Source of the DNA: Gnetum montanum
Lineage: Eukaryota > Streptophyta > Gnetopsida > Gnetales > Gnetaceae
Direction: 5' to 3'
Assembly (NCBI GenBank): GCA_015680685.1
Contig: MNCI01029140.1
Span: 153,988-217,987, forward strand
Length of the DNA: 64,000 bases
A program made the position numbers and the translations under genes. Every line of letters begins with the position of its first letter. Position 1 is the stretch's first letter. The notes beneath the pieces are model-generated. The model did no database searches and was not told the origin of the DNA. It saw nothing but the letters and a program-made list of their open reading frames with translations. This document shows, piece after piece, positions 43,785-53,021 of this stretch.

Positions 43785-45200
43785 AAGAGCTCTACTATGT
43801 TACTAATGAACAAATTCCTTAACTGTAGTAGGTGCACACATTTATATAAGCAAGACTAAACACTTTGTTGATGCATATGTGTTGATGCATCAAATCATGC
43901 CTCGATGGATGCATGTTATCATGGATGGGTCAATAGGTACATGTCAACATGACCACATTGACACAACTGATTGATGATTCATTAGAAGGACTATATCAAA
44001 TCTAAAGATTACTTTAGAAAAGCTAAAGTAGAGTTGGAGAAACCATGAGACATCTATAGATTGATTTATAAATAGTTTGCTTGTTATGTAAGAAACTGCA
44101 TGTATTTATTATGATGAAGATTAATAGAATTGCATTGCTTGAACGTTTTCCCTAGTTTGGTAAGGAATTTGGGATCACTTTCTGTACTATCATTTTTGTC
44201 ATAATGGCATCACATGTGTAGTTGATTTTCCTACTTTGTTGCACTACTGTTTTCTCTTTATTTTCTTAACCTCAATTTTTCCGACACACATTGTCCATAG
44301 TTGCAATCACTTTTTTCCAATCAATAGGGTAACTGAGGTTTTTCTGTTGACTGTTTTATAAGTCAACAAAAATTTCTTTCCAAATTTTTAATGATTAAAG
44401 ACTTTAAGTTGCTTGTACATTTTTTGTAATCATATTCACATTGTCCATAGTTGCCATCATGGTATATGACTTTTATGTTCAACCTTGCCCATCATGACAC
44501 TTTTTCATGAATATCTTTTCACAATTTTGGTGTTCACATTGTCCATAGTTGAAATTAGGGTATGAATTTGATGTTCAACCTTGCCTATCATGACATTTTT
44601 TCATAACACTAACAAAAAATTTACCCAAAATTTTAGTTATAAATATGTACTTTGTAGGTCAAATTTAAATTTTTTTTAATCTAAGATAATTCATATATTA
44701 AAATCTCCAAATGTTTAATTATGAATTTTAAGTAAAATCCTCAAATCTCTTCTAAAATTAAATTTTCTTTCAGCCTAACTATTATTCTTAAAATTTCATT
44801 GAAGTTTGACCTAATTGAAGTTTGATTTTAATTACTTATTCAACACTTGCTATCTAAATCAAATCAAATGATATTTATGTTTCTACCAAAACTATATACA
44901 AGTAACATACAAGAGAGTACTTAGTTGGTAGATATAGAAACCATTATTTAGTAAAATTGTTAAAAATGCCCTTGGTTTTATTCAAAATAAAAACTATAAT
45001 AGCCTATTAGTAAAGAAATTGGAAAACTTACATAAAAAATTATGCATATGTAAATTTTAATTATATTAAAAGCTCATTGGCTTCTATAAGGCTAATGGAC
45101 ATTATGCTCAATTTTACTTTAGTATCCTTATCTGCTAATAAATCATGTTGAATCTAGCTGTACTATCCTTATTTGAAGATAAATCATAAGGGCATCGACT
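43785..45200. repeat. Aspartic protease 3' flank, second copy
   Basis: 43891-45200 aligns with 7761-9000, including the three CACATTGTCCATAGTTGC repeats at 44287, 44437 and 44535. The first ~105 bp (43785-43890) are unique to this copy. No gene. Confidence 0.7.
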
Positions 45201-45336
45201 TTATAATAGCTCCATGCAATGAGGGAAGAAATACTTATATTTACATAATACTTTATATGTTTTGTTGAAATTTCTATTAGCAAGTTATTCTCAACTTCTC
45301 ACAATAAAGCCAACAAGAGAATCTTAAGTGATTGTC
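45201..45336. other. Unassigned segment replacing protease C-terminus
   Basis: Where copy 1 has the protease C-terminal exon (9049-9310), this copy has AT-rich sequence with no homology to it, so the C-terminus has been lost or replaced. Confidence 0.5.
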
Positions 45337-45618
45337 TTAGATGGATAAAGACAATAACCTCACGATCACCAGCGTCGTGGGGGAGTTAAGGCGACTCGGG
45401 ATATGGCGTTGGTGGTGTTTGTCATTGGCAATCATTCAGTGCATGGGGCCGAGCCACGTTGAGTTGGCGAAGACATGATGGTACGGAGAACATAGGCCAT
45501 GCTTGTAAATCACTCGGAATTGGCCCTCCTTCGCTGCCAGCGACGGGTCTGAAGAAGAACAACGCGTATCATGTGTAAATCGAAATGAGTTGGGGTTACA
45601 GCTACTGTAAAGGTGGAG
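45337..45618 (-). pseudogene. Aspartic protease N-terminal fragment, copy 2
   Basis: Minus-strand reading: NSFRFTHDTRCSSSDPSLAA, EGQFRVIYKHGLCSPYHH, then FANSTWLGPMH with a stop, MIANDKHHQRHIPSRLNSPT. The VxxKHGPCSP-like motif followed by a basic segment is typical of the pro-region of CND41/nepenthesin-type proteases. The catalytic domain is absent. The first ~100 bases are duplicated at 46899-47000. At 45618 (GTAAAGGTG on the plus strand) the sequence switches to the arginine decarboxylase fragment. Confidence 0.72.
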
Positions 45619-45624
45619 GCCCAG

Positions 45625-46010
45625 TTCTAGGTGCTGGGTGCTCTATGTGCAGGTCCATGCTCTTGCACCGTGGTAGAGCTCCTAGACAATTACAGGACTG
45701 TCATGGATTTCACCGGGATTGGTGAGTACGGGCAGAGCTAGGTGCTCGTGGAGAAGCTAAAGCTTCGTTGCATCGAGCAGTTCAAGGAAGGCGAGCTTGG
45801 GATCGAGAAGCTTGCCCTAGTGGACTACATCAACGAGTTATTGACGAATTTCCAAGTCCATATTAATCTGTCCATCTTCAAATCATTGTCAAACTGGTGG
45901 GCAATCAGGCAGATGTTTCCGCTGATGTCGATCCAACGAATGACGAGCAGCCGAAGGTGCGGGCGGTGTTTTTGGACCTTACCTGCGATAGCGATGGGAA
46001 GCTGAATCAA
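45625..46010 (+). pseudogene. Arginine decarboxylase (ADC) fragment
   Basis: Broken piece of plant biosynthetic arginine decarboxylase, the PLP enzyme converting arginine to agmatine for polyamine synthesis. Readable: VEKLKLRCIEQFKEGELGIE, LALVDYINELL, VHINLSIFKSLSNWWAIRQM, PLMSIQRM. After a frameshift come DEQPKVRAVFLDLTCDSDGK and LNQ (to about 46010). These match the C-terminal domain region of ADC (ERCVEQFKEG, YHVNLSVFTSIPDFW, FPIVPIHRL, LSDLTCDSDGK). The PLP-lysine domain and the very C-terminus are absent. Plant ADC genes often lack introns, so both genomic capture and retrotransposed origin are possible. Not functional. Confidence 0.78.
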
Positions 46011-46416
46011 TGCAGACACCGACGCATGGGGTTTCAGCAGAGCCATTGGTAAAAATAGAGATGGTGTCATCTGAGGGTTTCAGATGAGGTTTTTGTCATT
46101 AGCGGTGCTTGTGGCATGGGCAATGACGTTAAAGTTGCTGAGGATCGACAGGATTTTAGCGGTGAGGTTTCCAAGGGTTTGTTTGGTAGTTTTTCTATGG
46201 TGGAGTGGTATTCTGGCGAGTTGGTGGAAGGGCAAGGCCATGTGGTCCATCACTGGTACCACCTCTACTTGCAGAGGGACAAGAAGAAGAAGGTTTCTCT
46301 TAGTGTCAGTGTCACCGCTCAACATAAGAAACATAGAATGGCAAGGTAGAAAGGATGGTAGAAAGGATGATGTGGAGATATGATTGATCCTCAATCAAAA
46401 TCTCGAAGCGGAAGAT
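46011..46416 (+). other. Coding-like segment of unknown origin before copia LTR
   Basis: Two overlapping plus frames are open: MRFLSLAVLVAWAMTLKLLR (46084-46383, hydrophobic start) and MGNDVKVAEDRQDFSGEVSK (46116-46349). The base composition is GC-richer than the surroundings, like the ADC piece. No family recognised. The last bases, ATCTCGAAGCGGAAGAT, look like the purine-rich tract that precedes a Ty1/copia 3' LTR. Confidence 0.45.
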
Positions 46417-46898
46417 TGTTGGAAAAAGCTAACAGTGAAGTGGTAGATCACATCAATGAACTAGCAGTTGCTTATTCATGAACTTCACTTTCCATTTCTA
46501 TCTTCGGATAGTTTTAGAATTTTTCCTAAAAATAACATAAGACTTTTGTGAAGTTCTATCTTAGTTAATTTTTTAAACGTTTCTAATTTTGTAACCCAGA
46601 TGTGGCTATTTAAGTCTGTCCTGGGATCTGTCATAAATAGCATGAGAAAGACAAGAGTGGGAGAATTCTCACATTGCATGAGAGAGAGGTTTCTTCTTGT
46701 TCTCTCCATGTGAAGAAGAGAGAACCCTGTTATTTCCACATTGCATGAGAGAGAGGTTTATTCTTGTTCTCTCTATGTGATGAAGAGAGATGCTTGTTAT
46801 TTCCATGGCTCATAATAAGATTTTTTCTGCAATTATCTGTGGTTCAACTGCTATTTATTTTCATCTCATTTCATATTCTGCTGCCAGATCTGCTAACA
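46417..46898 (+). repeat. Ty1/copia-type LTR
   Basis: 482 bp from TGTTGGAAAAAG to CTGCTAACA (5 of 6 terminal bases inverted-complementary), preceded by a purine-rich tract. CTATTTAAG promoter-like motif near 46606 and a polypyrimidine/purine internal repeat at 46671-46804. TGTTGG...CTAACA termini are typical of plant copia elements. No matching 5' LTR or copia gag-pol was found nearby, so it is a 3' LTR of a mostly lost element. After its end the protease remnant resumes at GAATTGGCC. Confidence 0.72.
46671..46804 (+). repeat. 67-bp tandem duplication inside copia LTR
   Basis: Two units starting ACATTGCATGAGAGAGAGGT at 46671 and 46738, differing at a few bases. Each has a TTCTTGTTCTCTC pyrimidine run and a GAAGAGAGA purine run. 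Confidence 0.85.
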
Positions 46899-47066
46899 GA
46901 ATTGGCCCTCCTCCACTGCCGGTGACAAGTCTAAAGAAGAACAACGTGTATCGTGTATAAATCGAAATGAGTCGGGGGTTACGACCGTTGTAAAGGTGCA
47001 AGCCATCTTCAGTGGTCCCAAAAACAACAAGACTTGAAGCACGACATGGATGTTGGCCATTCCCAT
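46899..47066 (-). pseudogene. Aspartic protease 5' end (signal peptide region)
   Basis: Minus strand: MGMANIHVVLQVLLFLGPLK from 47066 gives a hydrophobic signal-peptide-like start. It continues MACTFTTVVTPDSFRFIHDT, RCSSLDLSPAVEEGQF, then stops at the copia LTR. It joins in sense with EGQFRVIYKHG of the 45337-45618 fragment, with ~100 bp of overlap. I chose this start because an earlier ATG at 47120 lies only about 10 bp from the TATA box. Secreted or vacuolar targeting is inferred from the family. Confidence 0.65.
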
Positions 47067-47129
47067 GGCATGCGTAATGTAGGGAAATTTGTTGCTGCTT
47101 GTGTAGTTCACTTGTTCCATTGGGTGTGG

Positions 47130-47140
47130 TATTTATAGAG
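47130..47140 (-). promoter_or_regulatory. TATA box of aspartic protease locus
   Basis: Minus-strand CTCTATAAATACC about 65 bp upstream of the chosen start codon, a normal plant core-promoter spacing. Possibly the only intact regulatory element left of this gene. Confidence 0.55.
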
Positions 47141-47150
47141 AACATAGAGC

Positions 47151-48119
47151 ATAAATAAGAAAGCATGGAATGGGATCTTATCAAAGTGCTTCTTAAAGTG
47201 CGTTGTTGACCACGTCGACTTCAGATGTGGATAGGCACATCAAGCATTCGTGAGAAAGCGTGCATCAAAATCACTAACCTATTTGTCACCAAAATTTCTA
47301 TTTCTTAAAATTATGTAAACTTTTTGAAGTTAGTTTTCAACATTCAGTGTGCGGCAAGTTTCTTTTTAGCTTTTTAATTTTTTCTTATTCACTTTATTTC
47401 TTATATAAATAGATTACTCACCAAGTATATAATGATAATTATAATTTGTAGATAAAAATTGAAATGCATACAAATATTCTTTAGGTAATTGTAAGTAATC
47501 ATGTGCATATGAGATACTTTTGAATATGCAATGGAGCACCTTTGTACTAAAATTAAATAAGAAGTTAATAACATAAATAGGGCTACATAATAGAGAAATC
47601 ATAAGGTACTTCTTTCTCAAAAAGATTAGTCTTTCATTCATCCACAAACCCTTACGCTAAGTATTAAGGTTCCAGGTGATGATCTTTTTACATTGAACTA
47701 TAACCACTATGATAGTAAGAATTGTAAATGAATCATAGAATTAATCCTAGATTGTGAATTTTTCCATTAATTCCAAAATCTGATATTACTTGATTCAAAA
47801 TTGGATCAAATGTATAATCATATGTATAGTACATTGCTTTTTTCAATTTAATATGTTTTTTATTGCTACTTCTCATCATCAGTACAAAAATTCAAATTCT
47901 ATATTTGAATTTCTACAATATAGAAAGGTAAATGATGAAACATTGGAAAAATGTATAAGTTACCATTAATAGATTCAACTTTTTTTTTAAAAGAATGTAA
48001 TTTTCCATATTTAGATGAAAACGTTATTTTGATTTATAATGATTTTCCATTCCTATAATATTTTTCAATTTATGAAAATAATAATAATAATATTTGTTAA
48101 AAACTAAGTTTTTTATGAT
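47151..48119. other. AT-rich DNA, no gene seen
   Basis: Upstream of the protease promoter on the minus strand. Contains T-rich runs and short chance frames; no conserved motif. Confidence 0.5.
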
Positions 48120-48834
48120 AATAGTAGGATAACCTTATGATGAGACTCTCTTATAGTGAATCACATGAGAGTTTCTTTTAAAGGACATGAGCCCTACCTA
48201 GCACAATATTGAGAGCTCTTAAGAAGAGAAGAGTTCTTCAATTAGGTCCTTTGGTGTTTGCTCATGTTAAGTATTCAACTTGAAGATTGTGAGAGGACCC
48301 TTGTTTAAGTTGTACTTCCATCATTTGTATTTTAATGTTATCATTAAATAAAGAAGTGTTCGTTCTTATTCATACTTTATTCTTTTTAGAATTCCTTTTA
48401 AGCTAAGTTTTAAGGGAATTGGGTACTTGATGAGTTGGGGTCCTTACTAGATTACTATAAGAGAAATTGGTTCTTGAAACAATTTAGCTATGGAAATGCA
48501 ATCTTCTTACTTCAATCCTTGAGCTGGGTAATGACAATTTATTCAATTAAATTTTGGGTTTTAATTTCTCCTACTCTTCTAAGGATTTTACAAAATTCCT
48601 TTGGCCTGAAATTAAGATCAATTGATTTAAATTTTAATAATTCCAATTATATGTATTATCCATTACTCCAGTTAAGCCAAGGTTTGTGTTCTTTTTCTTC
48701 ATAAAAACTCAAATTGATTTTGGATATTTTTCACATCTTATAGGTATTCCATTATTGGTTGTGGGCACTTCAAAATTTTTGTAGGTTTTCAATTTTCTCT
48801 TATGGGTATTTTGAATTTTGGTCCATTTTCATCA
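48120..48834 (+). mobile_element. Probable LTR/leader of chromovirus remnant
   Basis: Directly upstream of the chromovirus gag. It has a GAGAGCTCTTAAGAAGAGAA stretch and AATAAAGAAGTGTTC (48350), resembling R/U5 of plant chromovirus LTRs. Exact TG...CA ends and PBS cannot be set. Confidence 0.4.
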
Positions 48835-50180
48835 TGCACCCAAGAAGCAGACTATTCAATCTCTTGTCAAGGACATGGAAGATATGAAAGGAGTTTTTCA
48901 ATTGACTTTTGAAAAACTTGATAAGTGAGAAAAAGATAAGGAAAACAAACCACCATCTCCAAGAAGATCTAAGTAACATGTAAAGTCTAAGATTTCTTCA
49001 TCTAATGATCAACATTCCATGCCTGATTCAGAAGATGATATTCCCACTGATCCTGAAGACTTTGAAGATGAGGACAAAGATGAAGAAGAGGAGGTTGATT
49101 ATTCTTCAAGATTTATGCATCAACCACAAAGGTCAAGTATTCCAAGAAAAAGGAGTATTATACCTATTTTAAGACAACCAAAGAAAATTTGAGAACACAT
49201 GAAGTTCACTCTTGCTAAAGCTTTCAAACATGCTGCAAGGATGTCACATATTGAGGTTAAAACCTTTAATGGGATGGAAGGTAAAGATTCCTTTACTTCT
49301 TGGCTTAAAGCTATTGACATGTATTTTGACTTTGAAGATGTCCATGAGAAACAAAAAGTGTCATACGCTAAAACTAAGTTGAAGGGTATGACACAAGTTT
49401 TGTGGAAAAGAAGAAGCCATGTTTATGAAATTAACCATGGATCATCCATCAAATTTTGATCACTTATGAAATATTTGATGAAATAAAAATTTAATAACCC
49501 CTAGCGTAGGAAAAAAGCAATTCAAAGGCTCAAATATTTAAGAAAAATAGACAAGAATGTTAGAAATTACTATATGGAATTTTGCAAAGTATTCCATCAA
49601 GAAAACATGTAATGGTCTAAGTATGAGCAAGCCTTTAGTTTTCTATCTAGTCTCAAAAGAGATTATCAGCAAGATCTTATATTGTATGAGGCTAAAACTT
49701 TATATGAGATATTTGAGTTATCTCTTAAAGCTATGAAGACACTACAAGGATATACTAAAGATGGTACAAGAAATTCTTCAAAGGATAAAGATTTGAAACA
49801 TTACAAAGGTGAAAATGGATTAAAGGACAAGAATGCCAAAGAAGATACCCAAGATAAACCAAAAGAGGATTCTAGCAAGTTTTCCAAGAAGGTTTCATAT
49901 AATGGAAAAGGTAACCCTAATGCACCTATAATTGAAGATATCATTAAAAATAATTCTTGTATATTCATGGGAAATGTCAATGTTGAGGATCCTAATAGGA
50001 AAATGCTATTTAGAATTAGGGCTAGACATTTTTATATTGGAAAATGGATACATATTCTCATTGATGAAGGAGCTCAAGAAAGTGTGATTATTAGTAAAGC
50101 TAAACAAAGATTAGATCTATCTAAATCCCCTTACCCAAGATCCTATAAATTTCATTGGCTTTCCAAAGAATATTATTAAT
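48835..50180 (+). pseudogene. Reina-like chromovirus gag and protease remnant
   Basis: Acidic connector TDPEDFEDEDKDEEEEVDYS (near 49050). The core gag block HIEVKTFNGMEGKDSFTSWL, KAIDMYFDFEDVHEKQKVSY, AKTKLKGMTQVLW is at 49240-49410. YEAKTLYEIFELSLKAMKTL follows, then a Lys/Asp-rich connector from 49740. The protease is KWIHILIDEGAQESVIISKA (50044-50103; catalytic triad position reads D-E-G), followed by DLSKSPYPRSYKFHWL. Order and motifs fit Ty3/gypsy chromoviruses with Retrotrans_gag. No obvious zinc knuckle between gag and protease. Interrupted by stops; 49682-50179 is one open frame of 165 codons. Confidence 0.75.
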
Positions 50181-51077
50181 AAGTAAAAGAGAAATGTATT
50201 TTGTTTTTTAAGATTGATTCTAATCATGACAAGGTGTCTTATGATATTCTTCTAATTGATTGTGTATTGATGTATTTTTAGTAGACCTTGGAAATTTGAT
50301 AACAAGGATAATTTAAATGAAGGAAAAATTCTTTGGTTTGTTCCAAGGGTTGATTGTATTCACAAATTGATTCCTATGTCTTTACAACAAGTTAAAGAAA
50401 ATGTTTCTAGTATAGCATCTTTGATTTTATTAAGTGAATAAGAATATGTTCAAGTTCATGAACAAGATAGGTATAGTTTCATCATTATGTTTGTAATTTC
50501 CATGTGTAAAAAGGAACAAGAAAGTGCACTTCTAATAGTAATGTGACCTTTGACACAAGGGTTTGTTGATGTGTTGAAGGATACATTAGAAGAGCTTCCT
50601 TCTATGAGGTCTATTTAACATCAGATTGACTTCATTGTAGGAGAAACCATACTAAATGAGAAATCCTACTAGATGACTTCACATCATAGGGAGGAAGTTC
50701 AAAGGAAGGTTAGTGAATTATTCTTAAATGGTATCATTGAAAAGTTAATATACCCATGTATAGTACCAACAATATTATTTCCTAAGAAGGATAATGATGA
50801 AATGAAAATGTGTATTGATTCTAGGATTATTAATAGGATAATCATCAGGTAGCATTTTTCTATTCCTAGGATGGATGATATTCTTGATGTACTTAGTAAT
50901 GCTAAAGTATTTTCCAAAATAGATTTAAAGAGCGATTATCAGAAAATAAGGATCAAACCTACATATGAGTGGAAAACCCCTTTCAAAACTCCTAATGGAT
51001 TATATGAGTGGTTAGTCATGCCATTTGATCTATCTAATGCTCAAAATACTTTTATGAGGTTTAATGCATGATGTGTT
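50181..51077 (+). pseudogene. Reina-like chromovirus RT, cut by Athila LTR
   Basis: ELPSMRSI, a stop and HQIDFIVGETI (near 50590-50650), [110 protein letters not shown], then a one-base shift and DVF. These are RT fingers and palm up to just before the YxDD box. The Athila LTR begins at 51078, so the catalytic box, RNase H, integrase and chromodomain are missing from this side. Confidence 0.85.
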
Positions 51078-51883
51078 TGATGAGTTGTATGGTTTGATCC
51101 ATTGACGTGTGCCCATCAACAAGGCATCCTATTTTTGCCTATAAATGTGCACCCTCCACTACATTTATGGCATTAGATTTCATAGTTTGAGCAAAGATCT
51201 TATAGTTTTCTTATTCAAAAGTTAGAATATTTTCTATGTGCCTATAGTAGGAGTCAAAGAGTGTACATATCTTTATTTGAGCACTATTGTACCTAAGCAC
51301 TTTAGTGTGTGCAGTAATAAAGATGAGCTTTTTGATCAAACCTTGTAGCACTTAGACTAGATTAAATTATTTATTTAGGAATTTAATATTTTAAGCAATT
51401 TCCTTTAATTTTGTAAGTAATTAAAGTAATTAATGAAGGTGAATTAAATAGTAAACATAAGTATGACCACTTTGAGCATATGTGTAATGCTTGGTAATCT
51501 AAGTAACACTTAACGTTTGGTAACCTAGTAATGCTATACGTGTTTAGAATGTGTACAACAAGTGGGAATAGATGCTTATGTTAGGATTAATTAAGTGTTA
51601 GCTAGTTGTTAGACTACTTTAGCAATTAAATCCCTTTATTATTATTTATTCTTAGGTGACTTAGAATATAAAAAGATAAAAATGATAAAAATCATATGCC
51701 TCAATTACACTTAACCATGCCCTTATATTCACAAGTTTAATTGAAAAGATAATGATTATAATAGTTGATTCATCTTGTAGACTAGTTTTCATACAAACCT
51801 AGAAGTCCTTGGAATTTAAGCAAATCATGTGTAAACACTTGTGATTCATATGGTTGGGCATAGGGTCTACTCATTACTCATCA
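51078..51883 (+). repeat. Athila 5' LTR (forward element F)
   Basis: 806 bp from TGATGAGTTGTA to CTCATCA. TATA-like CCTATAAATG at 51138-51147; R contains 'TATGTGCCTATAGTAGGAG' and 'AATAAAGATGAGC'. U5 ends TCATTACTCATCA, directly before the PBS. It lies inside the chromovirus RT, so it is younger than that element. Confidence 0.83.
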
Positions 51884-51902
51884 TTGGCATTATTGTCGGG
51901 GA
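51884..51902 (+). promoter_or_regulatory. Primer binding site, tRNA-Asp type
   Basis: TTGGCATTATTGTCGGGGA, a mutated form of the Athila Asp-tRNA PBS that keeps the leading TTGG and the GTCGGGGA end. Confidence 0.75.
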
Positions 51903-52139
51903 ATTTTAGTTAGCTTTGTGTGCTTCTAGGACTTAGTGAAAATCCTTCACATTATTTGATCGAACCTTAAAGACATAATCATTCTAACTAATAATAACTA
52001 CTATAAAAGCACACTAAATTTTTCTTCTAATCCAAAATGTATTCTTCTCATAGGCATGATGAGTCAAAAGTAATGCAAAGTGATATTTACTCATCCAAAT
52101 GAGTTTGTGCCTAATTTCACCTTCATTCTGCATTGAGAT
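51903..52139 (+). pseudogene. Athila leader and gag start, element F (5' part)
   Basis: The leader ('TGTGCTTCTAGGACTTAG') is followed by the gag beginning MYSSHRHDESKVM and, in the shifted frame, FIHPNEFVPNFTFILH, like FTFILHQDEQ at 10615 and 23530. It stops at 52139, where a reverse LTR begins. The rest of this gag resumes at 59506, with about 130 bp of gag missing between. Confidence 0.68.
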
Positions 52140-53011
52140 TGATGAGTAGTAAGTACCCCTACACTCAACCATATGAATCACCAAGTGTTCACACATGCTC
52201 TGGTCACATTCCATGGACTCTATGTTTTCTAGTACACTAGTCTCTAGGAAGTGAACTTTCCCTAATAGTCATTTATTGTCTTCCCAATTACACTTGTGAT
52301 ATGCAAAGGTATGGTTAAGTGTAATTGAGGCATATGATTTTTATTTATTTTTATGTTTTATGTTTTGGGTGGTTAAAACAAAGGATTGAGGGAATGAATG
52401 TAACCAACTACACCTAACTAATCCTAACATAAGCATCTGGTCTCACTTTCTATACACGTCCTAAACATGGTTAGCACTACTAGGTTATCAAACGTTAAGC
52501 ATTACTAGAATTATCAAAAGCTAAGTGTATGCTCAAAGTGATCATACTTATGTTCTTAATTAGTCTCTACTTAATTTAGCTTAGTTTAGCCTAATTTATT
52601 ATTTAATTACTTAAATCATTAAAGGAAATTGCATAAAAAATTAAATGCATAAAATAAATAATTAATCTATTTCCAAGTGCTACAAGGTTTATCAAAAGGA
52701 TTGTCTTTATTTCTATTCACACTGTAATGATTAAGTACATCAGTGCTTGAATTTGTACACTTTTTAACTCCTGTTGCAAGCACTTAAAAAAATATTATAA
52801 CTCTTAAATGACAAAACTACAAGATCTTCACTACCACTATGACAAGACATGACATAAACATGGTGAGTGAGCATGTATTTATAGACTTTATTATGGAATT
52901 ACGTTGATGGGGCGTTGTAAATGCAATAAATGCTACATCAACATGGCCACGCTGATGGGGCAACACCACATAGAATAGGGCCCATTGATGTGACTCTTTG
53001 ACACTTCATCA
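52140..53011 (-). repeat. Athila LTR of nested reverse element R
   Basis: Plus strand TGATGAGTAGTAAGTACCCC at the left and GACACTTCATCA at the right, the reverse complement of TGATGA...TCATCA. It includes the R words ('TCCAAGTGCTACAAGG' inverted) and a minus-strand TATA (GTCTATAAATAC) at 52876-52886. The PPT lies at its right side, so this is the 3' LTR of an element on the minus strand. Confidence 0.85.
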
Positions 53012-53021
53012 TACCCCCATG
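53012..53021 (-). promoter_or_regulatory. Polypurine tract of element R
   Basis: TACCCCCATG on the plus strand, i.e. CATGGGGGTA before the LTR on the minus strand. Confidence 0.72.

Noticed and set aside
43785-43890. Target-site duplication next to the complete LTR
   Set aside because: AAGAG follows the LTR end, but the matching 5' LTR and its flank are not in the window, so it cannot be tested.
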